Shown here: one piece after another, positions 24,633-32,371 of the stretch
Layout: each line of letters begins with the position of its first letter
How positions within the stretch are numbered: position 1 is the stretch's first letter
Source of the DNA: Deltaproteobacteria bacterium
Lineage (GTDB): Bacteria; Desulfobacterota; Dissulfuribacteria; Dissulfuribacterales; QOAL01
Reading direction: 5' to 3'
Length of the DNA: 32,371 nucleotides
Assembly (NCBI GenBank): GCA_026988585.1
Contig: JALSKY010000293.1
Span: 1 to 32,371 of the forward strand
Notes under the pieces: model-generated
What the model was told of the DNA's origin: nothing
Database searches by the model: none
The model's input: only the letters and a program-made list of their open reading frames with translations
Position numbers and translations under genes: made by a program

Positions 24633-25511
24633 ATGACAGATAGAGAGCTGCTCTCAATGCTTCACAGGCTTCTCAGCTATTACAGGGGAGTTGGCATAGA
24701 AAAGATCCCGGCAGGTGAAGGTACTGACAGACTCATGGCCGTACTATCTAACCTGCACGGGAGAGAGGGTACTGGAAACCAGGGAACAGTAAGCAGTTCA
24801 TCACCTGTATCGCCTCACCTGAGCCAGTCATGTAGCAGGGCCGGCTCTCTGCCTTCTGCGGGTTCCAGAAAGGGGGCAGCTCAGAGAAGAATAAGACCTG
24901 AAGAGTGTAACAGTCTGGTAGAGCTCCGGCAGGCCATGGAAGCCTGTACCAGATGTCGGCTCCATGAAACCCGCAACCATATTGTGTTTGGTGAAGGAGA
25001 TGAAGAGGCCCGATTGATGCTGATTGGCGAGGCCCCTGGACGTAATGAGGACCTTCAGGGAAGACCCTTTGTGGGAAAATCGGGCGAGCTGCTCACCAAG
25101 ATGCTCAGGGCCATAAATATCAGGCGTGACCAGGTGTTCATAACCAGTGTGGTCAAATGTCGTCCTCCAAGGAACCGAACACCTTCCAAGGATGAGATAG
25201 AGGCATGTCTTCCATGGCTCCAGGCCCAGATCAAAATGATATCTCCAGAAATTATACTCTGTCTTGGCAGTACTGCAATCAATGCCATTCTCGGCAGAGA
25301 GATCCCTATTGCCAGGCTAAGAGGATCCTTTCACCATACCGACTGGCTACCTGATGTGAGAATTGCGGTGACCTACCATCCAGCCTATCTACTCCGGTTT
25401 GGCGGCGAAAGGCAAAAGGCCCTGAAACTGCAGGCGTGGCATGATCTACAGATGGTTGAAAAGGAGTACAAGAAGGTAACAGGCGATACTCATAATGAGA
25501 GCGATAAATGA
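24633..25511 (+). CDS. Uracil-DNA glycosylase, family 4 (Fe-S)
   Basis: The 292-residue protein has a catalytic domain from about 100 onward with four 4Fe-4S cysteines (C105, C108, C176, C192), motif 1 GEAPGRNED (132-140) and motif 2 TYHPAYLLR (247-255). These identify a family 4 uracil-DNA glycosylase, which removes deaminated cytosine from DNA. The first 100 residues include a Ser/Pro-rich low-complexity linker (about 50-85) and are not part of the core. This N-terminal extension resembles those in which an interaction tail precedes the domain. The TGA stop overlaps the next gene's ATG (ATGA), so the nfeD-like gene is translationally coupled. Confidence 0.92.
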   Translation: MTDRELLSMLHRLLSYYRGVGIEKIPAGEGTDRLMAVLSNLHGREGTGNQGTVSSSSPVSPHLSQSCSRAGSLPSAGSRKGAAQRRIRPEECNSLVELRQAMEACTRCRLHETRNHIVFGEGDEEARLMLIGEAPGRNEDLQGRPFVGKSGELLTKMLRAINIRRDQVFITSVVKCRPPRNRTPSKDEIEACLPWLQAQIKMISPEIILCLGSTAINAILGREIPIARLRGSFHHTDWLPDVRIAVTYHPAYLLRFGGERQKALKLQAWHDLQMVEKEYKKVTGDTHNESDK

Positions 25512-26923
25512 AGATGGCAACCAATATGCAACCTGACAGGTTATCACTCGGGAACTTTTTATTCTTTATATTGCTGTGTTTAATTTTCCTGGCATCAGTG
25601 AATATCCTCATGCCTGGACAATCCCATGGCACTGCTGCAGAAAATGGTAAAAAAGCTATACAGAACGGCACCACTCCAAAGAAAATAAAAGGTCCTGTCT
25701 GTACAGTGAAGATACAGGAGGCCATAACCCCGGCCAGCTATGAACTCCTTCACAGGGCCATAGAGAGTGCCATCAATAGACACGCCTCTCTCCTCATAGT
25801 CGAGTTGGATACCCCTGGCGGCCTTGTAACCTCCATGCGGAGAATGATTCAGGATATCCTCGCTTCTCCAGTCCCTGTTGCTGTTTATGTTGCACCTTCA
25901 GGTGCTCAGGCCGCATCCGCCGGGACATTTATCACCATGGCAGCCCATATTGCAGCAATGGCTCCTGGCACAAACATAGGAGCAGCCCATCCTGTAGAGA
26001 TCTCGGGAAAGATGAAGAAGGATTCCGTAATGGGGGAAAAGGTCGAAAACGATATGGCCGCCATGGCAAAGGCTATTGCCCAGCAGAGAAACAGAAATAT
26101 CAAATGGGCAGAGGAGGCGGTGAGAAAATCGGTTTCCATAACAGCCACAGAGGCGTTGAAGCTGAAGGTTATAGATCTCATAGCCAGGGACAAAAACGAA
26201 CTTATAAGCAAACTCCAGGGAAGGACCGTTGATCTCCGGAACAGTAGAGTCATACTGCAGATAGACAAGGAAATTATAGAGATACAACCAACTTTGAGGG
26301 ATAAACTCCTGAGGACCATCTCCGATCCCAACATCGCGTATATCTTTATGATGATCGGGATAGTAGGCCTCTATTTTGAAATCACCCATCCGGGCACCAT
26401 GTTCCCGGGAATTGTAGGTTTTGTAAGCCTCATACTTGGCCTCTATGCCATGCACACCCTTGAGGCAAATACTGTAGGACTGATGCTCATAGCAGTTGCC
26501 GTTATCCTTTTCATAATGGAACTCTTTATCGTCAGTCACGGAGTCCTTGGAGCTGGGGGCATCATCTGTCTTGTTCTGGGATCAATCATGTTGTTTGATA
26601 AGGATGTCACAGGATTTTCCATCTCAAATTATGTGCTTTGGCCTACGGTTGCTACAGTCTCCGGTGCAATGGCCACTATTCTGTTCATAGCCACCAGGGC
26701 ACTGGTACAAAAGCCTAAGACCGGCAGCCAGGGGCTGCTTGGTGAAGAGGGCTATGCCATGGAATCGATTCACAGAAAACCTGGATCTGTATTCATCCAC
26801 GGTGAGATATGGCAGGCCATATCAAAGCATCCTATCGACAAGGGTGCACCTGTCCGGGTTACAGCTGTCCACAGATTGAAGCTGGAGATTGAACCAGTCG
26901 ATGGATCAGAAGACAAACAATGA
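25508..26923 (+). CDS. NfeD-like membrane serine protease (ClpP-class, STOPP type)
   Basis: The 471-residue membrane protein has an N-terminal hydrophobic segment (about 16-36). A ClpP-like protease domain follows, with catalytic S137 in QAASAGT and a candidate general base K178 at the 41-residue spacing known for the archaeal 1510-N protease. Next come about four transmembrane helices (290-400) and a C-terminal NfeD OB-fold domain from about 405. The archaeal relative cleaves the C-terminus of its stomatin partner. The slipin gene follows 49 nt downstream, the classic nfeD-stomatin arrangement. The start overlaps the uracil-DNA glycosylase stop by 4 nt. There is no strong ribosome site, so coupling is likely. 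Confidence 0.92.
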   Translation: MKMATNMQPDRLSLGNFLFFILLCLIFLASVNILMPGQSHGTAAENGKKAIQNGTTPKKIKGPVCTVKIQEAITPASYELLHRAIESAINRHASLLIVELDTPGGLVTSMRRMIQDILASPVPVAVYVAPSGAQAASAGTFITMAAHIAAMAPGTNIGAAHPVEISGKMKKDSVMGEKVENDMAAMAKAIAQQRNRNIKWAEEAVRKSVSITATEALKLKVIDLIARDKNELISKLQGRTVDLRNSRVILQIDKEIIEIQPTLRDKLLRTISDPNIAYIFMMIGIVGLYFEITHPGTMFPGIVGFVSLILGLYAMHTLEANTVGLMLIAVAVILFIMELFIVSHGVLGAGGIICLVLGSIMLFDKDVTGFSISNYVLWPTVATVSGAMATILFIATRALVQKPKTGSQGLLGEEGYAMESIHRKPGSVFIHGEIWQAISKHPIDKGAPVRVTAVHRLKLEIEPVDGSEDKQ

Positions 26924-26972
26924 AATTCTGTTTCCTCAACCTGTCAATTTTTAAAATTTAAGGAGTGTTGAA

Positions 26973-27746
26973 ATGATTCCCATTAGCCCTTTTTTTATTT
27001 TTCTTGGTTTCCTGATCGTGGTGTTCCTTGGGTCTGCCATCCGGATAATCAACGAATATGAACGTGCTGTTATTTTCCGGCTTGGTAGAGTTATCGCTGC
27101 CAAAGGGCCAGGCTTGATCATTCTTATTCCGGTGATCGATAAGATGTTGAAGGTTGACCTCAGGACAATCACCCTGGATGTCCTTCCGCAGGATGTGATC
27201 ACCAAGGACAATGTCTCTGTAAAGGTGAGTGCAGTGGTATATTTCAGGGTTATGGATCCGGTTGCAGCCACTATAGAGGTGGAAAACTTCCTCTTTGCAA
27301 CATCTCAGCTCGCTCAGACCACCCTGCGAAGTGTGTGCGGACAGGCTGAACTGGATGAACTCTTATCAGAGAGGGAGACCCTGAACATGAAGATTCAGGG
27401 AATTCTCGATCAGGAGACCGAACCCTGGGGCATAAAGGTCAGCAAGGTCGAGGTCAAGGAGATAGACCTGCCGGACGAGATGAAGCGGGCCATGGCAAAA
27501 CAGGCAGAGGCAGAACGTGAAAGAAGATCCAAGATCATCAGCGCCGAAGGCGAATTCCAGGCAGCGCAGAAACTCTCGGAAGCAGCCGAGATTATAACAA
27601 GGCATCCTGCTGCACTGCAGCTCAGGTATCTCCAGACCCTGAGAGAGGTCTCGGCAGAGAACAACTCAACCACCCTGTTCCCTATTCCCATCGATCTCTT
27701 TAAACCTTTCATCCAACTTGCCGACAAGATGAAGGAGAAGGAGTAA
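26973..27746 (+). CDS. Slipin (stomatin/SPFH-domain membrane protein)
   Basis: The 257-residue protein has one N-terminal membrane segment (about 4-23), then an SPFH/band 7 domain with NEYERAVIFRLGRV (27-40) and GPGLIILIPVID, and a charged helical coiled-coil region (MAKQAEAERERRSKIISAEGE, roughly 172-192). This is the slipin plan of membrane-scaffolding oligomers. AAGGAG is 8 nt before the ATG. It is the partner of the nfeD-like protease immediately upstream, and cleavage of its C-terminal region by that protease is expected by analogy. An HDOD gene follows 30 nt later and may be in the same transcript. Confidence 0.93.
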   Translation: MIPISPFFIFLGFLIVVFLGSAIRIINEYERAVIFRLGRVIAAKGPGLIILIPVIDKMLKVDLRTITLDVLPQDVITKDNVSVKVSAVVYFRVMDPVAATIEVENFLFATSQLAQTTLRSVCGQAELDELLSERETLNMKIQGILDQETEPWGIKVSKVEVKEIDLPDEMKRAMAKQAEAERERRSKIISAEGEFQAAQKLSEAAEIITRHPAALQLRYLQTLREVSAENNSTTLFPIPIDLFKPFIQLADKMKEKE

Positions 27747-27776
27747 AAAAAGCATTACAGGAGATCATGGAAGATT

Positions 27777-28631
27777 ATGACATTACAGACTGCTGCACTG
27801 CAGAGGGAGCTGATACGGATCGACTGGGAGCGTGATGAACTGCCTACAATGCCCTTTGTGGCCCAGAGATTGTTGGGGCTCATTGGCAAGAAGGAGGTCG
27901 AGGTGCAGGAGCTGGAGGAGACCATCGGCCAGGATCCCGCCCTGACCATGAAGCTTCTGCAGGTTTGCAACTCTGCACTCTACTCTCTCAATTCAGAAGT
28001 GACTTCCATCAGGCATGCCATCAATCTCCTTGGCAGGGAGAACATTATCCAGATAGCTGTCAGTGCCCTGCTGGCCAAACAGTTTATGACAGTCCCGGCA
28101 GAGCTCAAGGATGAGGCAAAGAGGCTGTGGAAACACCTGATAACCACTGCAGTGCTGGCAAGAGATTTTCTTCCGGATGTTGAAGAACCGGATCTCTACA
28201 CCCTGGCCCTGCTACATGATGTAGGCTGGCTGGTGCTGATGTCCCAGGCTCCCAAGGTATTCCTTGCCCTGAAAAATGATATCGGAACAGATATAGATGA
28301 CATTGAGGAGAGATGGGGAATTGATCACCAGTTATGGGGGGGCAAGCTCCTTGAAAAATGGGCACTTCCTGAACCCTTTCAGGTAGTGGCCCTGAGGCAC
28401 CATGAGCCCCTGACAGAAACAGCCCCTCCCCCCTATCTCCTGGTGATATCCCTCTCCAACTACCTTGCAAACGCCATTGGTAACAACTTTATCGAATATC
28501 AACATGAAGAGTTCAATCCTGGGATACTCAGGGCAATGAATCTGGACCCGGATATATTTGACGAAATGGTGCAAGGGGCCATGGCAGAAAAGGAGCGGAT
28601 AAATTCCTATTGCGCCATGTTATCTGGATAG
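27777..28631 (+). CDS. HDOD-domain signalling protein
   Basis: The 284-residue protein starts with residues matching the HDOD fold (PTMPFVAQRLLGLIG, IGQDPALTMKLLQVCNSALY, RHAINLLGRENI) and has LLHDVGWLVL near residues 143-152. HDOD domains are related to HD phosphohydrolases but normally lack catalytic activity and act in signalling or stress responses. Only the HD pair of a typical HD site is obvious here, so catalysis is doubtful. There is no output domain. The ribosome site is weak (AGGAG 14 nt upstream); a closer ATG at 27767 is out of frame and stops after 22 codons. It is the last + strand gene before the convergent pgsA. Confidence 0.9.
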   Translation: MTLQTAALQRELIRIDWERDELPTMPFVAQRLLGLIGKKEVEVQELEETIGQDPALTMKLLQVCNSALYSLNSEVTSIRHAINLLGRENIIQIAVSALLAKQFMTVPAELKDEAKRLWKHLITTAVLARDFLPDVEEPDLYTLALLHDVGWLVLMSQAPKVFLALKNDIGTDIDDIEERWGIDHQLWGGKLLEKWALPEPFQVVALRHHEPLTETAPPPYLLVISLSNYLANAIGNNFIEYQHEEFNPGILRAMNLDPDIFDEMVQGAMAEKERINSYCAMLSG

Positions 28632-28844
28632 AAACCGGGTTTAGCTCATGTTTGCGGCTAATTTTCTACCATATTGCCCGTTACGTAAGAACCAGTGAAA
28701 CATCTATGTGATGGGAGTTAACATCATAATCACCTGAGATGCTACTCCTTATCAGAAAGAAAGGCGGTCATGTAACAGTGCAAACCCCGGTTTTCTTTTA
28801 ACCAGAAGCACACATAAACCATCCTTCAGATCCAGCAGCGGCAG

Positions 28845-29414
28845 CTATGCCCTCCTGGACAGATCATCATTTCCGCCATTGTTCCCGTTACCCACAAGCT
28901 GTATCCCAAGCCAGATATAGTGCAGCCCGGACGCCACTGTCAGCAAGGCAGTCACAGCAAACAACGCATCTACCAGTGCTGACAGGTCCTGGGGAAACAG
29001 CTGGTTCAAGAGCACCACAAAGATGGTTATAAGCTGCATTAGCGTGGTAAGCTTGCTGAGAATGGAGGGGCTTATCTCCACCCTGGAACGCATTAGCAGC
29101 AATATGAGCACCCCAAGGACTATGATAACGTCCCTGCTGATGACCGTTACTGCCAACCAATCCGGAATCTTGTCCATAATGGCTAATGTGATATAGCTTG
29201 AGGCAAGCAATGCCTTGTCTGCCAAAGGGTCAAGCACTGCGCCAAGCCTGGTCTTCTGTTTGAGTACCCTGGCAAGAAAACCGTCCAGGCCATCACTTAC
29301 ACCTGCAACCACAAACACCACGAATGCCAGATCATATCGTTCATGAATCAGCAAGATAATAAGCAAGGGCGTCAGGATTACCCTGAGGATGGTCAAAAGA
29401 TTGGGTATGTTCAT
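28845..29414 (-). CDS. pgsA: CDP-alcohol phosphatidyltransferase (PgsA-like)
   Basis: The 189-residue integral membrane enzyme joins glycerol-3-phosphate to CDP-diacylglycerol to give phosphatidylglycerophosphate. The CDP-alcohol signature is present: SDGLDGFLARVLKQ followed by GAVLDPLADK (D, D, G, R, G, D, D all conserved). About five hydrophobic segments follow. I chose the ATG giving MNIPNLLTILRV, because it overlaps the miaA stop by 4 nt (ATGA) and because PgsA proteins begin here. A longer frame would add 20 poorly conserved residues. Phosphatidylglycerophosphate versus another headgroup (for example phosphatidylserine or inositol) is inferred from the N-terminus and length. Confidence 0.9.
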   Translation of the reverse strand: MNIPNLLTILRVILTPLLIILLIHERYDLAFVVFVVAGVSDGLDGFLARVLKQKTRLGAVLDPLADKALLASSYITLAIMDKIPDWLAVTVISRDVIIVLGVLILLLMRSRVEISPSILSKLTTLMQLITIFVVLLNQLFPQDLSALVDALFAVTALLTVASGLHYIWLGIQLVGNGNNGGNDDLSRRA

Positions 29415-30349
29415 GCTCTGTTTACCACCTGCCAGATGGAGTGACTCTCTGCCAGCCTCTTTGAGTTGAACCATCTGATTTCAGGATCTGCCCTGAACCA
29501 GGTAAGCTGTCTCTTTGCAAAACGTCTCGTGTCCCTTTTCATCTCTCTAACGGCCTCTTCAAAACTCTTGGCTCCGGTAAGATAGGCGATAATATGCCGG
29601 TAGCCAATGGATTGCAAGGGTTTGAGTTCAGGATTGTAACCTGCATCCAGCAGGGTTTGGACCTCCTGAACGAATCCCTGCTCCATCATCTGGTCAACCC
29701 GTCTCTCGATCCGCTGATACAGGGTTTTCCTGGAGAGCATGAGACCTATCTTCAATACAGGACAGCCTGTGAGGCGTGATAGAGAGAGAGGCCTGGCCTT
29801 TCTGAACCATTCGGTGCGTGTCATGCCTGTAGCATAGAATATCTCAAGGGCCCTCATGATCCTGAACAGGTCCCTTGAGGCTATCGCAACTGCAGAATCA
29901 GGATCTACCCTGGAGAGAATCTCATGGAGCCTCTCTGTGCCATAATCAGCAGCAAACTTCCTAAAACTTTCCCTGAGCCCAGGATACCGTCCTGGAATCT
30001 CGGATATCCCATGAAGGACTGAACGCATATAGAGCCCTGTGCCTCCAGATAGGATAACTGCCCTGCCCTGAGATATGAGCCTGGCAGTACGTAGCCTGAC
30101 CATTCGTGAAAAGGCTGCGGCATCCATAGGCTCATCAGGATTAAAAATATCCACAAGGTGGTGGGGCACCATTTTGCGCTCCTGTAAACTGGGTTTTGCA
30201 GAGCCGATATCAAGATATCTGTAGATCTGCACTGAATCCACATTGACTATCTCTGCGGACAGCTCCCTGGCAAGCCTGAGGGAGAGCGCTGTCTTGCCCA
30301 CAGCAGTAGGCCCCACTATGGCTATGATGGGAAATGGAGTTGGAAACAT
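29411..30349 (-). CDS. miaA: tRNA dimethylallyltransferase MiaA
   Basis: MiaA adds a dimethylallyl group to A37 of tRNAs reading UNN codons. The P-loop is VGPTAVGKT near the start. NVDSVQIYRYLDIGSAKP and VPHHLVDIF follow, all standard. The C-terminal FAKRQLTWFR is the family hallmark. The length of about 312 is normal. I chose the ATG (MFPTPFP...); a GTG 6 nt upstream is possible and neither has a clear ribosome site. It lies about 90 nt after mutL on the same strand, the conserved mutL-miaA order, and its TGA overlaps the pgsA start. Confidence 0.95.
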   Translation of the reverse strand: MFPTPFPIIAIVGPTAVGKTALSLRLARELSAEIVNVDSVQIYRYLDIGSAKPSLQERKMVPHHLVDIFNPDEPMDAAAFSRMVRLRTARLISQGRAVILSGGTGLYMRSVLHGISEIPGRYPGLRESFRKFAADYGTERLHEILSRVDPDSAVAIASRDLFRIMRALEIFYATGMTRTEWFRKARPLSLSRLTGCPVLKIGLMLSRKTLYQRIERRVDQMMEQGFVQEVQTLLDAGYNPELKPLQSIGYRHIIAYLTGAKSFEEAVREMKRDTRRFAKRQLTWFRADPEIRWFNSKRLAESHSIWQVVNRA

Positions 30350-30437
30350 GGACACAGGATATGGCAGATGAAGATGCAGGACAAGCAGAGAATTGTATTA
30401 CACAAACTCTTCCCGATGATCTATAACCATATCATCA

Positions 30438-32371
30438 CTATTTTCGCCTGAAATCCTTCTCTATCTCGGAAATAGTGCGAAAAAGCCATATTGGCCTCCC
30501 ATGCGGACAGTGGGTTACCTGTTCCTGAACACACTCATCCAGCAACGCCTGCTGCTGCTTGATATTGAGCGGAGTTCCGGCCTTTATGGCCCCACTACAG
30601 GCAAGACGTGCAAGCACCTCATGGACAACTCTCTCCCCAGGCCTGTTATTACCGCTCTTCCAGGAATGCTCCTGCGGGCCTGGTGAATCCACACTCCCTG
30701 ACGCTGCCACCTGGATAATCATCTCCCTGAGCCATTCACTATCTTCCTTCTCCTTCCCGGAGAGTATGGCAGGCAGCGAACGGATCACTATCTGCCCTTC
30801 TCCAAAAGGTTCTGCATCAATACCCGCAGATGCCATGGCTGAAAGAAGGCTCTCTATATCTTCCGGGGTTAAAGAGACCCCTGGAATAGATGCCCCGTCC
30901 TGCTCCATCTCATCCAGATCCAATACCAAGGGAAAGGCAAGACGCTGTGATGATATCCCGGAACCCTGATATTCCTTTTGCAGCCTCTTGAAAAGGATGG
31001 CTTCATGGGCAGCGTGCTGATCCAGGATAAGCAAGCCGTTGCCGGTCTGGGCCAGAATATAGCTGTTGGCCAACTGACCTATTGCCTCCATATTGGCAGA
31101 AATGGCAGTGCGTTCCCGCACATCTCCACTTTTCGGCGTTCCCTGATCAGGGATGGGAAAAGGAAAGTGATCATCCACGCCTGGGCCTGATTGTCCAGTT
31201 TCATAGGCAGGCGCATGTTCCCTTATGGATGAAGATATGGCTGAGATCTCATTCTCAGGATTTTGCACACTATCCAAACCACTGAAATCTGTCTTTGGTT
31301 GGCTGAAGGGGATGGCTCCATGCTGTATTCCAGGGCCATCTGCATAGTGATGGCCTGCTGCAGAACCGTTCTTTCCTGCATCTGAACTATCCATTGAAGC
31401 CATTGGGTCGCCAACACTGTCCAGGCCGTTTCTCACTGCATGATAGATGATGCGATAGATCTGTTCAGGCCTCCTGAATCGCACTTCGAGTTTGGCAGGA
31501 TGAACATTTACATCCACAAGATCAGGATCGATCTTGAGAAACAGGACTGCTGCAGGATGCTGTCCCTTGACCAGCCGCCCTTTCATGGCATCGTTTAATG
31601 CCCTGAAGAGCACTGGAGCCGTGGCTGGGCGCCTGTTGATAAAGAAGTAAACCTGGCGTGTTGAAAGCCTCACCCGATCAGGATGGGCAATAAAGCCATG
31701 GAGATGCACCGGAGAGCTTTCACTTCCTCCCTGAAGAGCAACGAGATGGGCAATAAATGCATCACCGAGAAGAGGGGAGACCCTATCCGCCCCTGTTCTG
31801 CCCGCACTGCTGCTGAACAGGACCCTGTTGCCACTCTTCAGACTGAATCTGATCTCGGGCCAGGCAGTTGCAGCCAGTCGGACCACCTTGAGACAGCGTC
31901 CCTGTTCAGTACGCTTGGACTTGAGAAATGCCCGCCTGCCAGGGAGTTCCATAAAGAGATCCTTGACACTAACTGTGGTGCCAGGCTGCCTTCCAACAGG
32001 ACGCAACCCACTCTTTCTTCCGAAATAGCAGCTCAACTCCCATCCACTGGATTCAGAGGCCTCTTTTGAGGTAATAGTAAAATCAGACACCGATGAGATG
32101 GCTGATAGTGCCTCCCCCCGAAAACCAAGGGTGGATATGGCCTGAAGGTCGTCGATGCTGGTAATTTTGCTGGAAGCGTGAGGTTCAAGAGCAAGTTCCA
32201 GGTCTTGTGCAGCAATGCCGCAACCATCATCAGCAACAGAAATAAGGGATTTGCCTCCATCTTCCAGGAGGATATCTATATGCGAAGCACCAGCATCCAC
32301 TGCGTTTTCAATCAGTTCCTTAAGGGCTGATGCCGGCCGTTCAACCACTTCGCCAGCAGCAATCTGGTTCG
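30438..32371 (-). CDS. mutL: DNA mismatch repair protein MutL (5' end beyond window)
   Basis: The reading frame runs off the window edge; the first visible codons give NQIAAGEVVERPAS, so roughly the first dozen residues are missing. The GHKL ATPase motifs are intact: ELIENAVDAGAS, VADDGCGI and STLGFRGEAL. A long, poorly conserved linker follows, then the C-terminal dimerisation domain with ACSGAIKAG and CPHGRP. The endonuclease motif normally written DQHA(X)2E(X)4E here reads DQHAAHEAILFK: the second glutamate is lysine (AAG at about 31007). MutL couples MutS mismatch detection to strand nicking. Its partner in this window is the downstream miaA-pgsA operon. Confidence 0.95.
   Translation of the reverse strand, partial: NQIAAGEVVERPASALKELIENAVDAGASHIDILLEDGGKSLISVADDGCGIAAQDLELALEPHASSKITSIDDLQAISTLGFRGEALSAISSVSDFTITSKEASESSGWELSCYFGRKSGLRPVGRQPGTTVSVKDLFMELPGRRAFLKSKRTEQGRCLKVVRLAATAWPEIRFSLKSGNRVLFSSSAGRTGADRVSPLLGDAFIAHLVALQGGSESSPVHLHGFIAHPDRVRLSTRQVYFFINRRPATAPVLFRALNDAMKGRLVKGQHPAAVLFLKIDPDLVDVNVHPAKLEVRFRRPEQIYRIIYHAVRNGLDSVGDPMASMDSSDAGKNGSAAGHHYADGPGIQHGAIPFSQPKTDFSGLDSVQNPENEISAISSSIREHAPAYETGQSGPGVDDHFPFPIPDQGTPKSGDVRERTAISANMEAIGQLANSYILAQTGNGLLILDQHAAHEAILFKRLQKEYQGSGISSQRLAFPLVLDLDEMEQDGASIPGVSLTPEDIESLLSAMASAGIDAEPFGEGQIVIRSLPAILSGKEKEDSEWLREMIIQVAASGSVDSPGPQEHSWKSGNNRPGERVVHEVLARLACSGAIKAGTPLNIKQQQALLDECVQEQVTHCPHGRPIWLFRTISEIEKDFRRK

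Noticed and set aside
28632..28844. 213-bp convergent gap between the HDOD gene and pgsA
   Set aside because: Looked for terminators, small RNAs and tRNA; only very short AACC/GGTT repeats were seen, nothing supportable.

Overview
The window is a gene-dense, mostly housekeeping stretch of a bacterial chromosome. Several traits suggest an anaerobic member of the Desulfobacterota (former Deltaproteobacteria). These are many Fe-S and radical-SAM proteins, two YkgJ-type cysteine-cluster proteins, a PEP-synthase-like protein of a kind I associate with sulfate reducers, a PurL with a double PurS-like N-terminus, a family 4 uracil-DNA glycosylase and an NfeD/slipin pair. This assignment is inference from protein character; there is no rRNA in the window.

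Layout. (1) 1-414: the 3' end of an IS3-like transposase gene and a probable IS terminal repeat. (2) 415-1986, +: an AMP-forming acyl-CoA/acyl-acid ligase. (3) 2006-5877, -: a PEP-synthase-like phosphotransferase with an unrecognised C-terminal third, followed by a dual-specificity-type phosphatase fused to a YkgJ-like cysteine domain. (4) 6299-10288, -: rlmE, hemW, an orphan lipoprotein, a YkgJ-family protein and a stand-alone Lrp/AsnC sensor domain. (5) 10536-13250, +: a P2-type cation ATPase, convergent with a GlcF-like Fe-S protein (13305-14576, -). (6) 14810-28631, +: an RCK potassium channel, purL, an uncharacterised gene, an AI-2E/PerM permease, a PflA-like radical SAM enzyme, a calcineurin-like phosphatase, a strong terminator, a small unknown gene, xerD, coaE, a family 4 uracil-DNA glycosylase, an nfeD-like protease, a slipin and an HDOD protein. 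(7) 28845-32371, -: mutL (cut by the window edge), miaA and pgsA, with miaA and pgsA joined by a 4-nt ATGA overlap.

The genes fall into purine synthesis, cofactor synthesis, genome maintenance (mutL, xerD, uracil-DNA glycosylase), RNA modification (rlmE, miaA), membrane and ion homeostasis, and signalling. The least explained part is region 3. There, an ATP-grasp plus phospho-histidine dikinase core carries an unknown domain where the PEP-binding barrel normally sits, next to a phosphatase with a fused metal or Fe-S binding domain. I see no CRISPR array, tRNA, rRNA or prophage.
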